The notes under the pieces are model-generated. The model was not told the DNA's origin. It searched no databases and saw only the letters and a program-made list of their open reading frames with translations. DNA of 22,416 nt. Origin: Victivallales bacterium (GTDB taxonomy: Bacteria > Verrucomicrobiota > Lentisphaeria > Oligosphaerales > Oligosphaeraceae). The DNA lies in assembly GCA_900769285.1 (NCBI GenBank), contig CAAGGB010000240.1, positions 1-22,416 on the forward strand, written 5' to 3'. Below, one piece after another: positions 13,964 through 22,252 of this stretch. Made by a program: the position numbers and the translations under genes. Position 1 is the stretch's first letter; each line of letters opens with the position of its first letter.

Positions 13964-14935
13964 TCAGCGTCCGCGGCTTTCGCGGCGCAGCTTGCGGTAG
14001 CTTTCGAGCCGTCGCTCCTCCAGCTGACCGGCCTCGACGGCGGCCTTGACGGCGCAGCCCGGCTCCGTCTCGTGGAGGCAGTCGCTGAAGCGGCAGGCGA
14101 GGGCGAGCTCCTCGATGTCGGCGAAGGAGGAGGCGAGGTCGGCCTCGTCGGTGCCGAGCTCGCGCATGCCGGGCGTGTCGATGACGGCGCCGCCGCCGGG
14201 GACGGCGAACATCTCGCGCATGCTGGTGGTGTGGCGACCCTTGTCGTCGCCCTCGCGGACGGCGGCGGTCGCCTGCCGCTCCTCGCCCAGCAGGCAGTTG
14301 ATGAGCGTGGACTTGCCGACGCCTGACGAGCCGATGAACGCGGCGGTCGCCCCGCACGGCACATAGGGCAGCAGCCGACGGCAGGAGCCGAGGTCCTCGA
14401 CCGTGGTGAGCAGCACGTCCGCGCCGCCCGCGAGGCCGCGGGCCGTCTCGGCCATCGCGGCCGTCTCGCCCGGCAAGTCCGCCTTCGTCAGGACGACCAC
14501 CGGCCGCGCGCCGCTGCGCCAGCCGACCGACAGATAGCGCTCCAGCCGGCTCGGGTTGAAGTTCGCGTTCAGCGACATGCAGATGAACACGACGTCGATG
14601 TTGGCGGCGACCACCTGCTGGCGGCTGCCGCCGCCGGCCGTCACCGTCCGCTCGAAGCAGCTCCGGCGCTCCAGCAGGCCATGGATGGCCGCCCGCGAGG
14701 CCGCACGCTGCACCGAGGCCAGCACGAAGTCGCCGACCGCGGGAAAGTCGGCCGCGCAGCGCGTCCCATGCCGGAAGCGCCCCGTCACCTCGGCGTGGAA
14801 CTCGCCCCGGTCGGTGAGGAGGCGGTACCCGCGACGGCTCTGTGCGGCGATGCGCCCCAGCTCCAGGCCGGCGCCCGCGCGTTCCGCCTCGCGGTAGCGC
14901 GCCGCGTCGGCGCCGAACTGCTCCAGCGTCCTCAT
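13964..14935 (-). CDS. rsgA: Ribosome small-subunit maturation GTPase RsgA
   Basis: A 323-residue circularly permuted GTPase that helps the late assembly of the 30S ribosomal subunit. The order is diagnostic: an N-terminal OB-fold (about 1-100), then G4 (VLTKAD, about 148), then G1 (GSSGVGKST, about 200), then G3 (DTPGMRE, about 254), and a C-terminal zinc site built from C-x5-C-x-H-x5-C (about 278-292). ATG 14935 starts 10 bases after the SDR gene, and the GAGG ribosome site overlaps the SDR stop codon, so translation is probably coupled. Its place between a dehydrogenase and glycosidases is unusual for a ribosome assembly factor. Many PVC and Bacteroidetes genomes carry more than one rsgA, so this may be a secondary copy. 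Confidence 0.95.
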   Translation of the reverse strand: MRTLEQFGADAARYREAERAGAGLELGRIAAQSRRGYRLLTDRGEFHAEVTGRFRHGTRCAADFPAVGDFVLASVQRAASRAAIHGLLERRSCFERTVTAGGGSRQQVVAANIDVVFICMSLNANFNPSRLERYLSVGWRSGARPVVVLTKADLPGETAAMAETARGLAGGADVLLTTVEDLGSCRRLLPYVPCGATAAFIGSSGVGKSTLINCLLGEERQATAAVREGDDKGRHTTSMREMFAVPGGGAVIDTPGMRELGTDEADLASSFADIEELALACRFSDCLHETEPGCAVKAAVEAGQLEERRLESYRKLRRESRGR

Positions 14936-14945
14936 GGGCGAAGCC

Positions 14946-15698
14946 TCAGTAGGTGGCCAGCAGGCGTCCGCCGTCGATGAGATGGGACGAGCCGGTGATG
15001 AACGAGCCGTGGCTGTCGCTGCACAGATAGAGGATGAAGTCGACGAGCTCGTAGGGCTCGGCGGCGCGTCCGAGCGCGGTCTTCATGTTGGCCATGCCGG
15101 GGCGGGTGAGGACGGGGCCGGGCATGACGCAGCAGCAGCGCACGCCGTAGGGCGCGCCGGCCCTGGCGATGGACTTGGTCAGGCCGTGCATGCCACTCTT
15201 GGAGGCGGCATAGTCGATGCAGTCGGTGCCCTCCTCGCCGGAGACGGAGCCGAAGGTGATGACGCAGCCGTGGCGGACGGCCATCATGTGGCTGAAGACG
15301 GCGCGCGTGAAGAGCAGCGTGCCCTTCAGATTGACGTCGAGGCCCCACTCGATGATCTCCGGGTCGCGCTCCCAGAAGGGCCCCGTGCAGTGACGGATGC
15401 GCGTCGAGGCGCCGCCCGCCGCGTTGATGAGGTAGTCGATGCGCCCGAACGCCTCGATAGTGCGGTCGACGGCCGCCTGTATCTCGTCGTAGTGGCGGAC
15501 ATCGACGCGCAGCCCGAGCGCCTCGCCGCCGGCGGCGCGGATTTCGGCGGCCTTGGCCTCGGCCGCCTCGCCGTTCACGTCGCAGAGAACCACCTTGGCG
15601 CCAGAGGCCGCCATCTTCTGCGCCGTCATCAGGCCCATGCCCGACGCGCCGCCCGTGCATATCGCCACATATCCCGTGAAGTCCAAATCAATCTGCAT
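14946..15698 (-). CDS. Short-chain dehydrogenase/reductase (SDR), FabG-like
   Basis: A 250-residue classical SDR. It has the cofactor motif TGGASGMG (about 15-22), NAAG (about 91-94), the catalytic Ser in SVSG (about 148) and YAASK (Tyr about 161, Lys about 165), and ends with the family-typical ITGSSHLIDGG. The Asp at the end of the second strand (LCDVNG) suggests preference for NAD(H). The substrate cannot be read from sequence. Next to rhamnosidase and glycosidase genes, oxidation of a sugar such as L-rhamnose or a related deoxy-sugar, or of a sugar acid, is a reasonable inference; a 3-oxoacyl-ACP reductase role is less likely here. AAGGG lies shortly before ATG 15698. It is the first gene of the five-gene minus-strand cluster. 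Confidence 0.87.
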   Translation of the reverse strand: MQIDLDFTGYVAICTGGASGMGLMTAQKMAASGAKVVLCDVNGEAAEAKAAEIRAAGGEALGLRVDVRHYDEIQAAVDRTIEAFGRIDYLINAAGGASTRIRHCTGPFWERDPEIIEWGLDVNLKGTLLFTRAVFSHMMAVRHGCVITFGSVSGEEGTDCIDYAASKSGMHGLTKSIARAGAPYGVRCCCVMPGPVLTRPGMANMKTALGRAAEPYELVDFILYLCSDSHGSFITGSSHLIDGGRLLATY

Positions 15699-15738
15699 CG
15701 CTGCTGCCCTTACTCTGCTGCTCTCGTTTGTTGCGTGG

Positions 15739-15753
15739 CCATCTGCCAGATGG
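15739..15753. promoter_or_regulatory. 15-bp perfect palindrome upstream of the SDR cluster
   Basis: CCATCTG-C-CAGATGG lies 41-55 bases before the SDR start. A minus-strand TATATT (15770-15775) could be the -10 element, which would place the palindrome just downstream of the transcription start, where a repressor could block the cluster. A second inverted repeat, TTTTCGC-CC-GCGAAAA, is at 15792-15807. The -35 element is not convincing. Confidence 0.4.
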
Positions 15754-15896
15754 TCACCGACACCCTAACAATATACTACCCGTTTCGCCTTTTTTCGCCC
15801 GCGAAAATCGCGCCAGTGCCGGGATTTTTGACCGATTTGGGCTTATATTGGCCGATGTTTTCCCCATCCGACCACAACCCCATCCCGGAGACACCC

Positions 15897-18800
15897 ATGA
15901 CGACGCCCCGCATTCGCCTACTGACGCTCCTGCTCGCCCTCGCCCTCCCGCTCTGCGCCCAGTCCACTGCCGACATCCGCTTCCTCGAATGGCCCCTCGA
16001 CGGCACGCTCGCGGAGCGCCACGGCCACGCGCCCTTCCATCTCGACCAGGCCCAGTTCACCCCCGCACCCAACGCCGCGCTCATCCTCGACAAGTCGCTC
16101 GTCGCCACCACCAACGACGACAACCTCCTCCTCCCCAAGCCCGGCTTCCGCCTCACCTGCCGCTTCACCCTCGCAACCGTCTCCGGACTCGACGACTACG
16201 GCACCACCATCGTCCGCAAAGGCGCCCGCGGCCTCTCCGACACCTACTTCCTCCGCGTCGACCCGCGAACCGAGGGACAGCGGCTCTCCTTCTTCCTCAA
16301 CCTCGACGGCTCCGTCGAGCCACGCGTCTCCACCTCCTTCTCCGTCCAGCCCAACGTCCCCTACGACGTCGACATCCGCTGGGACGGCCAGGAGCTCGCC
16401 ATGACCGTCAACGGCCGGACCTTCCGCACCCGCCGCGCCGGTCAGCCACTCCAGACCTGCGCACCGCTCGCCGTCGGCCCCTTCCCCGGAACCATCGCCA
16501 GACTCCGCGTCGAGAACCGCGCCGACGCCTTCCGCCCCATCGCCCACTGGCCCTTCCGAGACTCCCTCCAGGACGTCTCCGGCAACGGACACCACTTCGC
16601 ACCGCCCGCGCCGCTCTTCCCACAGCTCAAGACCGCGGACGGCACCGTCACCGACGTCGCCCGCGCCCTCTCCCTCGCGCCACTCTCAACCCCCGACGCA
16701 CCCGAACTCCGCCTCACCCCCGGCTTCCAGCTCTCCTGCGCCGTCCAGTTCGCCGAGAAGCCTCTCGGCGAGACCATCATCGCCTACAAGAAGGACGACT
16801 ACCTCCTCCGCTATGACCCCAAGGGCAAATCCGGCGCCTTCACCTGCTTCCTCTTCCTCAACGGCGCCTGGGAGCCGCGGCTCGCCCACACCATCGACAT
16901 CGAGCCACACACCTGGTACAGCCTCCATGTCCGCTGGGACGGCCTCAACGCCCTCTTTGAGGTCAACGGCCGCAGCGTCACCATCAGGCGTAAGGGAACC
17001 CTCACGCCCTCCGACGCGCCCCTGACCCTCGGCACCTTCAACGGCCTCATCCGTGACCTCGTCATCACCACCCAGCCCACCCAGCAGCTCACCCTCGAAC
17101 GGCTCCGCACCCGCGAGCTCCTCCCCATCGCCGGACAGACCGTCACCCTCACCGGAGACCTCACCTGCATCGGACGCGACCTCGAGAACGCCACCGTCAC
17201 CGTCACATCACGCAACGCCACGTCATCCATCACCATCACCCCCGCCACCATCACCCTCCCCAAGCTCACCAACGACCGCCCGCACCGCCTCGAATGGCAG
17301 CTCTCCTCCCCCACCGACGCCCACGAGTACCTCCGCATCACCGTCCGCGCCCCCAACGGCGTCACCAAGTCCTTCGACTACATCGCCACCTTCATGCCCG
17401 CCAAGGAACCCGACTACTCCGCCCGCGCCTGGAACCCGCCCACCGGAACCGTCCCAGGCGCCAAGACCTTCCACATCGACAGCCGCAACGGCGACAACCG
17501 CCACGACGGACTCACCCCGCAGACCGCCTGGCGTGACTTCACACCCATCAACGGCAAGACACTCCAGCCCGGCGAACGGCTCCTCCTCCGCAGAGGCTCC
17601 ACCTTCAACCAGGAACTCCGACTCTCCGCCAAGGGAACTCCCGACGCCTGGGCCGAAATCAACACCTACGGCGACGGCCCACGCCCCATCATCTCCCGCA
17701 ACCGCGACATCGACGACGCCTGCGCCACCATCACCAACCCCGACTACCTCGCTATCCGCAACCTCGTCGTCGCCAACGCCGGCAGCGGCCTCACCGTCCT
17801 CCACACCAGCTCCAGCCACGCCGGACTCCTCATCGAGAACTGCCTCGCACACCACATCGAGGGACGCTACCGCTTCAATGCCCACGGCATCCCCGAATGG
17901 CTCAACCGCGGACAGGGCCGCGGACCAGGCTTCTCCTTCGGACGCTCCGGACTCAAGCCCCCCATCGTCTTCCGCGACAACGAAATGTACCAGTGCTCAA
18001 CCGCCTTCGCCGCCGTCGGCTCCAACGTCTTCATCGACCGCGTCTTCTGCCACGACAACTTCTGCCACAACACCTCGCCACATCCCTTCGCCACCTCCCT
18101 CAACCGCTCCTACATCCTCAACTCCATCTTCGACGCCGCCGGCTGGAACGCCTCCGCCGGCACCATGGGCATCATGCTCGGACACAACCGCGGCTTCGTC
18201 ATCCGAAACTCACACTTCCTCAACCAGCCCGACTCCGGCTCCCATGACGAGGGCGGCATCGACTTCGAGTGCGACGGCGAAAACAACCTCATCGACTCCT
18301 GCACCTTCCGCCGCAACGCCGGCGCCGCCATCGAGGTCCTCGGACTCCGCACCCCGCAGACGAGAAACATCGAAGTCCGAAACTGCCGCTTCGACCAGAA
18401 CAACCAGGCGCTCAAGCTCGGCCCCGCCGAAATCTTCATCTGGGGCGGCTCCAAGGACTCCACCATCGTCTGCTCCAACGGACTCATCCGCGACAACGCC
18501 TACGTCCTCAAGAAGGGCGTCCAGTTCTTCGTCAACAAGGCCCAACCCGGCTACACCGACTGGAAACTCGAAAACAACCGCCAGCTCGCCTCCAGCGACG
18601 ACCTCAACCGCGCCATCCCACTCAACGACCCGCCCGTCCCCGAACCCATCCCCGAAATCTGGACCAGCCAGACCGCCGATGTGACCCTGCAGACCACCGT
18701 CGCCGACGACCGCCACCCCGACGCCACCGCACTCGCCCTGTCCTGGAGCCAGCTCGACGGCCCCGCCAACGTCGCCTTCAGCGCCCCTAACCGCGCCGCC

Positions 18801-19421
18801 ACCACCGCCTCCTTCCCCGCCATCGGCGACTACCGACTCCTCCTCAAGGCCGACGACGGACAGCTCTGGCGAACCACACGCACTGCCGTCCACATCCTCC
18901 CCCCCGGAACCGCCGTCCACCGCGCCTGGACCTTCAGCCGCAACCTCGACAAGGAAGGCTGGACCTCCCACGGACTCGGAACCGTCAAGGAGACCTTCAC
19001 CAACGCCGACTCCTTCTGGAGCACCTTCGCAGAACCCGTCGACCTCGTCTCCGGCGACTACTACGTCTTCGCCATCAAGAACGCCGCCGAACCTGCCCTC
19101 CTCTCCCCCGACCAGCTCGGACTCGACGCCGCCACCACCCGACACCTCGCCCTCCGACTCCAGAACCACACCAACGCCACCGAGCTCCTCGTCTCCTTCA
19201 CGCTCAACGGACAGGACGACTGGCCCCAGCAGCAGACGCTCGCCCTCCCACTCGTCCCCAACGACCAGCAGGACACCCTCTACCACCTCGACCTCTCCGC
19301 CGCACCAGCCTGGAAGGGCGTCATCCGACAGCTCCGACTCCAGTTCCGTGACACCACCGGCAAGCCCGTCACCGGCACCTGCCGCATCGACTACCTCTGG
19401 CTCGGCGCCCAGAACCGCTGA
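15897..19421 (+). CDS. Large secreted LamG / right-handed beta-helix protein
   Basis: A 1174-residue exported protein. Residues 1-22 are a signal peptide (hydrophobic LLTLLLALALPLCA, then QS). Two tandem concanavalin-A/LamG-like domains follow (about 31-208 and 216-394), clearly duplicated: each has PGF-L-C, a VRWDG or IRWDG block and a NGR loop. A beta-sandwich segment (about 395-500) leads into a right-handed parallel beta-helix (about 525-900). The helix opens with SRNGDNRHDGLTPQTAWRDF, a usual entry to polysaccharide lyase-like or pectate-lyase-like helices, and continues with turns such as IRNLVVANAGSGLTV and ENNLIDSCTFRRNAGAAIEV. An Ig/PKD-like domain (about 927-1000) and a final beta-sandwich (about 1008-1174), possibly carbohydrate binding, complete it. 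Polysaccharide binding or cleavage is inferred; no catalytic set was identified. GGAG lies 7 bases before ATG 15897. Confidence 0.88.
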   Translation: MTTPRIRLLTLLLALALPLCAQSTADIRFLEWPLDGTLAERHGHAPFHLDQAQFTPAPNAALILDKSLVATTNDDNLLLPKPGFRLTCRFTLATVSGLDDYGTTIVRKGARGLSDTYFLRVDPRTEGQRLSFFLNLDGSVEPRVSTSFSVQPNVPYDVDIRWDGQELAMTVNGRTFRTRRAGQPLQTCAPLAVGPFPGTIARLRVENRADAFRPIAHWPFRDSLQDVSGNGHHFAPPAPLFPQLKTADGTVTDVARALSLAPLSTPDAPELRLTPGFQLSCAVQFAEKPLGETIIAYKKDDYLLRYDPKGKSGAFTCFLFLNGAWEPRLAHTIDIEPHTWYSLHVRWDGLNALFEVNGRSVTIRRKGTLTPSDAPLTLGTFNGLIRDLVITTQPTQQLTLERLRTRELLPIAGQTVTLTGDLTCIGRDLENATVTVTSRNATSSITITPATITLPKLTNDRPHRLEWQLSSPTDAHEYLRITVRAPNGVTKSFDYIATFMPAKEPDYSARAWNPPTGTVPGAKTFHIDSRNGDNRHDGLTPQTAWRDFTPINGKTLQPGERLLLRRGSTFNQELRLSAKGTPDAWAEINTYGDGPRPIISRNRDIDDACATITNPDYLAIRNLVVANAGSGLTVLHTSSSHAGLLIENCLAHHIEGRYRFNAHGIPEWLNRGQGRGPGFSFGRSGLKPPIVFRDNEMYQCSTAFAAVGSNVFIDRVFCHDNFCHNTSPHPFATSLNRSYILNSIFDAAGWNASAGTMGIMLGHNRGFVIRNSHFLNQPDSGSHDEGGIDFECDGENNLIDSCTFRRNAGAAIEVLGLRTPQTRNIEVRNCRFDQNNQALKLGPAEIFIWGGSKDSTIVCSNGLIRDNAYVLKKGVQFFVNKAQPGYTDWKLENNRQLASSDDLNRAIPLNDPPVPEPIPEIWTSQTADVTLQTTVADDRHPDATALALSWSQLDGPANVAFSAPNRAATTASFPAIGDYRLLLKADDGQLWRTTRTAVHILPPGTAVHRAWTFSRNLDKEGWTSHGLGTVKETFTNADSFWSTFAEPVDLVSGDYYVFAIKNAAEPALLSPDQLGLDAATTRHLALRLQNHTNATELLVSFTLNGQDDWPQQQTLALPLVPNDQQDTLYHLDLSAAPAWKGVIRQLRLQFRDTTGKPVTGTCRIDYLWLGAQNR

Positions 19422-19442
19422 CCGCCAGCCAGCCGCCTTCGC

Positions 19443-19481
19443 CTAGAATCTCTAGTATCTCTAGAGGCTCTAGAAGCTCTA
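19443..19481 (-). repeat. 9-bp tandem repeat with five in-frame TAG codons
   Basis: On the minus strand, units of the form TAGAGNNNC are repeated from the oxidoreductase stop codon onward. Because the period is nine, TAG falls in frame at 19481, 19472, 19463, 19454 and 19445 (first base, minus strand). The array fills most of the 57 bases between the convergent beta-helix gene and this oxidoreductase. Inverted repeats such as TCTAGAG-G-CTCTAGA (19460-19474) could also form hairpins. Confidence 0.85.
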
Positions 19482-20444
19482 GCCTCGCACGAATTCGGCG
19501 GCGGCCCGTCCGGCCTTCGCGGCCTCACGGGAGACATGGTCGACGAGCCCATGGACGTGGAGGACATTGCCGCAGGCGAAGACGCCGGGCACCGTGGTCT
19601 GAAGCGTGTCGTCCACGACGGGGCCGCCGCTCGTCGCATCCATCTGTGCACCCGCCTCGCGGGTGAGCTCGTTCTCGGGAATGAGTCCGACGGAGAGCAT
19701 CAGCGTGTCGCATGCGAAGTCGCGCTCCGTCCCGGGGATGGTCTGTCGCTGACCATCCACCTGGGCGACCGTCACCGCCTCGACGCGCTCGCGACCACGC
19801 ACCGCCGTCACCGTGTGCGACAGCAGCAGCGGAATGCCGAAATCCTCCAGGCACTGGACGACGTTGCGCTGGAGGCCAGCCGACTGCGGCATGATCTCCA
19901 CCGCCGCCAGCACCTCCGCCCCCGAGAACACCAGCCGACGTGCCATAATCAGGCCGATGTCGCCTGACCCCAGAATGACCACCCGACGCCCCGGCATCTT
20001 GCCCATCAGATTGATGAAGCGCTGCGCCGTGCCCGCCGTGATGACGCCAGCCGGACGGTCGCCGGGGATGCCCAGCGCCCCGCGTGGACGCTCACGGCAG
20101 CCCATCGCCAGCACCACCGCGTCCGGCCGGAAATGCTGCAGGCCATGCTCGTGCGACATGCAGGTGACGGTGCGGTCCGGCGCCAGCCCGATGACCATCG
20201 ACTGGCACTGGCAGGGGATGCCCAGCTCGCGGAAGCGCCGAATAAAGCGGTATGCGTACTCTGGCCCCGTGAGCTCCTCATGGAAGTAATGCAGGCCAAA
20301 GCCGTTGTGGATGCACTGCTGGAGGATGCCACCGAGATACTCGTCGCGTTCCAGCAGGAGGATGTCGCGGCAGCCCGCCTCATGCGCCGCGATGGCGGCC
20401 GCCAGCCCCGCGGGGCCTCCGCCGATGATTAGTATCTTGCCCAT
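19479..20444 (-). CDS. FAD/NAD(P)-dependent oxidoreductase, partner of the GlpA-like enzyme
   Basis: A 321-residue two-dinucleotide-binding-domain flavoprotein. The FAD motif GGGPAG is at 8-13, the second nucleotide motif GSGDIG at about 161-166, and the C-terminal FAD contact is FACGNV. The blocks AMGCRERPRGALGIPG and AGVITAGTAQRFIN are typical of the oxidoreductase usually encoded beside an anaerobic GlpA-like glycerol-3-phosphate dehydrogenase in Firmicutes and Thermotogae. It lacks the CxxC of thioredoxin reductases. It probably passes electrons between the upstream dehydrogenase and NAD(P) or another carrier. AAGGAAA precedes ATG 20444, and the upstream gene ends 49 bases away. The third usual member of this cluster, the small DUF1667 protein, is not downstream. 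Confidence 0.85.
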   Translation of the reverse strand: MGKILIIGGGPAGLAAAIAAHEAGCRDILLLERDEYLGGILQQCIHNGFGLHYFHEELTGPEYAYRFIRRFRELGIPCQCQSMVIGLAPDRTVTCMSHEHGLQHFRPDAVVLAMGCRERPRGALGIPGDRPAGVITAGTAQRFINLMGKMPGRRVVILGSGDIGLIMARRLVFSGAEVLAAVEIMPQSAGLQRNVVQCLEDFGIPLLLSHTVTAVRGRERVEAVTVAQVDGQRQTIPGTERDFACDTLMLSVGLIPENELTREAGAQMDATSGGPVVDDTLQTTVPGVFACGNVLHVHGLVDHVSREAAKAGRAAAEFVRG

Positions 20445-20493
20445 AGTCCCGTTTCCTTACAAAGACGTGATGAATTCCGCTGTCCCTCGCCAC

Positions 20494-21942
20494 TCACTCC
20501 TGGCGTCCTGACGGCAGCTCGCCCGTCAGGATGCGCGACGCGCCGCCCATCTTGGTAATGTCCTCCAGCGGACAGTGCAGCTCCTCCGCCAGGATTTCCA
20601 TGGTGCGCGGCAGGCAGAAGCCCGACTGGCACCGCCCCATCCCCGCGCGCGTCCGACGCTTGACCGCATCCACCGACCGCGCACCCAGCGGACGCCGTAT
20701 CGCCGCCCGTATCTCCGCCTCCGTCACCAGCTCGCATCGGCACACCACCCGCGAAAAGTCCGGGTCCGACGCAATCGCCTCGCGACGCTCCTCGTCCGAC
20801 ATTTCCCGGAAACGCCGCACCGGCGGACGCCCCGGACGCCACGACGCGTTCGGCACCGCACCCAGACGCTCCGCCATCTCCTGCGCCAAGTCGACCGCAA
20901 TCGCCGGCGCCGACGTCAGCCCCGGCGACTCGATGCCCGCCGCGTTGAACGCCAGCGGCACATCCGGCATCTCGCCCAGCACGAAGTCATGCGACTCCAG
21001 GTGGGCGCGGACTCCCGCGAACGTGGTGATGAACGCGCCGCGCGGCAGCTCCGGCCACGAGCGCCGCGCCGTCTCGAACGCCGCCTGCAAGCCGGCGGCC
21101 GTCGTCGCGGTGTCGTCGCCGTCCTCGATGTCGCGGGCGGTCGGGCCGACGATGAGCGTGCCGTCCACGGTCGGCGAGACGAGCACGCCCTTTCCCAGCG
21201 GCCCCGGAACCTGGAAAATCGTGTGCGTGAACGAGCCGGCGAGACGCTTGTCCAGCATCCAGTAGTCGCCCGCACGGGGACGGATGCGTAGCTTGTGCGC
21301 GGAAAGCTGGTTGTTGATGGTGTCCGCATGGACGCCCGCCGCGTTCAGGATGGCACGCGCCTGGCGCGTCCGGCCATCCGCCGTCGACACCACAAACGTG
21401 CCGTCCGCCGCACGCCGAACCTGCGTCACCCGCGCGTTGAATTCAAAGCGGACGCCATTGATGGCCGCGCTCTCCGCCAGCGCCTGCGCACATTCGTACG
21501 GACAGACAATCGCCCCGCTCGGCGCCAGCAGCGCCGCGCACAGCGCCGGGTTCAGCCGCGGCTCCAGCCGCAGCGTCTCCTCGCGCGACAGCAGCCGCAG
21601 CCCCGGAACACCGTTCGCCCGGCCGTCCGACAGCACCTGCTCCAGACGCGGCAGCTCCTCCGGCGACAGCGCCAGCGTCAGATGGCCATTGGCGCGGAAG
21701 GGGATGTCCAGCTCCGCGCACAGCGCCGCATACAGTTGGTTGCCACGAAGGTTGTAGCGCGCCATCAGCGACCCGGGACGCGTGCTGTGCCCCGAGTGCA
21801 CAATCGCCGAATTCGCCTTCGTCGTGCCGCAGGCCACGTCGTCGAACGCCTCCAGCACCAGCGTGTCCAGCCGGTAGCGCGACAGCTCGCGCGCCGTGGC
21901 GCAGCCGACGATGCCCGCCCCGATGATGATGATGTCATGCAT
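20494..21942 (-). CDS. GlpA-like FAD-dependent dehydrogenase with [2Fe-2S] tail
   Basis: A 482-residue protein with a DAO-type FAD fold (residues 1-370) starting IIIIGAGIVGCATA, with GTTKANSAIVHSG near 38-50 and a C-terminal FAD block NAAGIESPGLTSAPAIA. Residues about 397-441 form a BFD-like iron-sulfur domain, with C-x-C (CRC) and C-x4-C (CQSGFC). This architecture is that of anaerobic glycerol-3-phosphate dehydrogenase-like enzymes, which oxidise glycerol-3-phosphate to dihydroxyacetone phosphate. 2-hydroxy acids or other substrates are possible, since homologues are often annotated only as FAD-dependent oxidoreductase. It starts at ATG 21942; AGGA lies about 15 bases upstream, so the ribosome site is weak. 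It is the first gene of a two-gene unit with the oxidoreductase at 19479-20444. Confidence 0.87.
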   Translation of the reverse strand: MHDIIIIGAGIVGCATARELSRYRLDTLVLEAFDDVACGTTKANSAIVHSGHSTRPGSLMARYNLRGNQLYAALCAELDIPFRANGHLTLALSPEELPRLEQVLSDGRANGVPGLRLLSREETLRLEPRLNPALCAALLAPSGAIVCPYECAQALAESAAINGVRFEFNARVTQVRRAADGTFVVSTADGRTRQARAILNAAGVHADTINNQLSAHKLRIRPRAGDYWMLDKRLAGSFTHTIFQVPGPLGKGVLVSPTVDGTLIVGPTARDIEDGDDTATTAAGLQAAFETARRSWPELPRGAFITTFAGVRAHLESHDFVLGEMPDVPLAFNAAGIESPGLTSAPAIAVDLAQEMAERLGAVPNASWRPGRPPVRRFREMSDEERREAIASDPDFSRVVCRCELVTEAEIRAAIRRPLGARSVDAVKRRTRAGMGRCQSGFCLPRTMEILAEELHCPLEDITKMGGASRILTGELPSGRQE

Positions 21943-22252
21943 AGGTGATGTCTGTCCTCACTTGTCCGGTATTGCCCATTCGCCGGGAATGCAAAACGGC
22001 CACGCCGGAAGCGGAGTGACGATGCGTTCGCATACAGCTCCCCTGCCCTGACGCCCGCACCGGAGGGATGCGGGCCCCGAAAGGCTGAGGGCTGCAAGTC
22101 GCGCGTGACTCTGATTCTCGGCGTGGCCGTGCAGTCTCGGTTGTCGTTATACGATGTCATGCCCGCCCCTACGGGGCCGGTGACGTCCTCAATGTATTGC
22201 GGAATTCGCCCGCTGGCAAGTGCCCACAGACAGAAAATTCGCGCGGCTCCTC

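Noticed and set aside
13930..14364. N-terminal extension of the GH78 frame
   Set aside because: It lies over the rsgA gene in another frame and is Ser/Arg/Pro-rich; the rhamnosidase N-terminal domain begins after ATG 13929.
14934..15896. N-terminal extension of the beta-helix protein frame
   Set aside because: It is antisense to the SDR gene. ATG 15897 has a ribosome site and a signal peptide.
17053..18684. 543-residue Ser/Thr/Pro-rich plus-strand frame
   Set aside because: It is the +1 shadow of the beta-helix gene created by C at third codon positions.
22053..22075. Hairpin as a possible tRNA, riboswitch or terminator
   Set aside because: Only a 7-bp stem with a 9-base loop is seen, with no U-run and no surrounding cloverleaf or known riboswitch motif.
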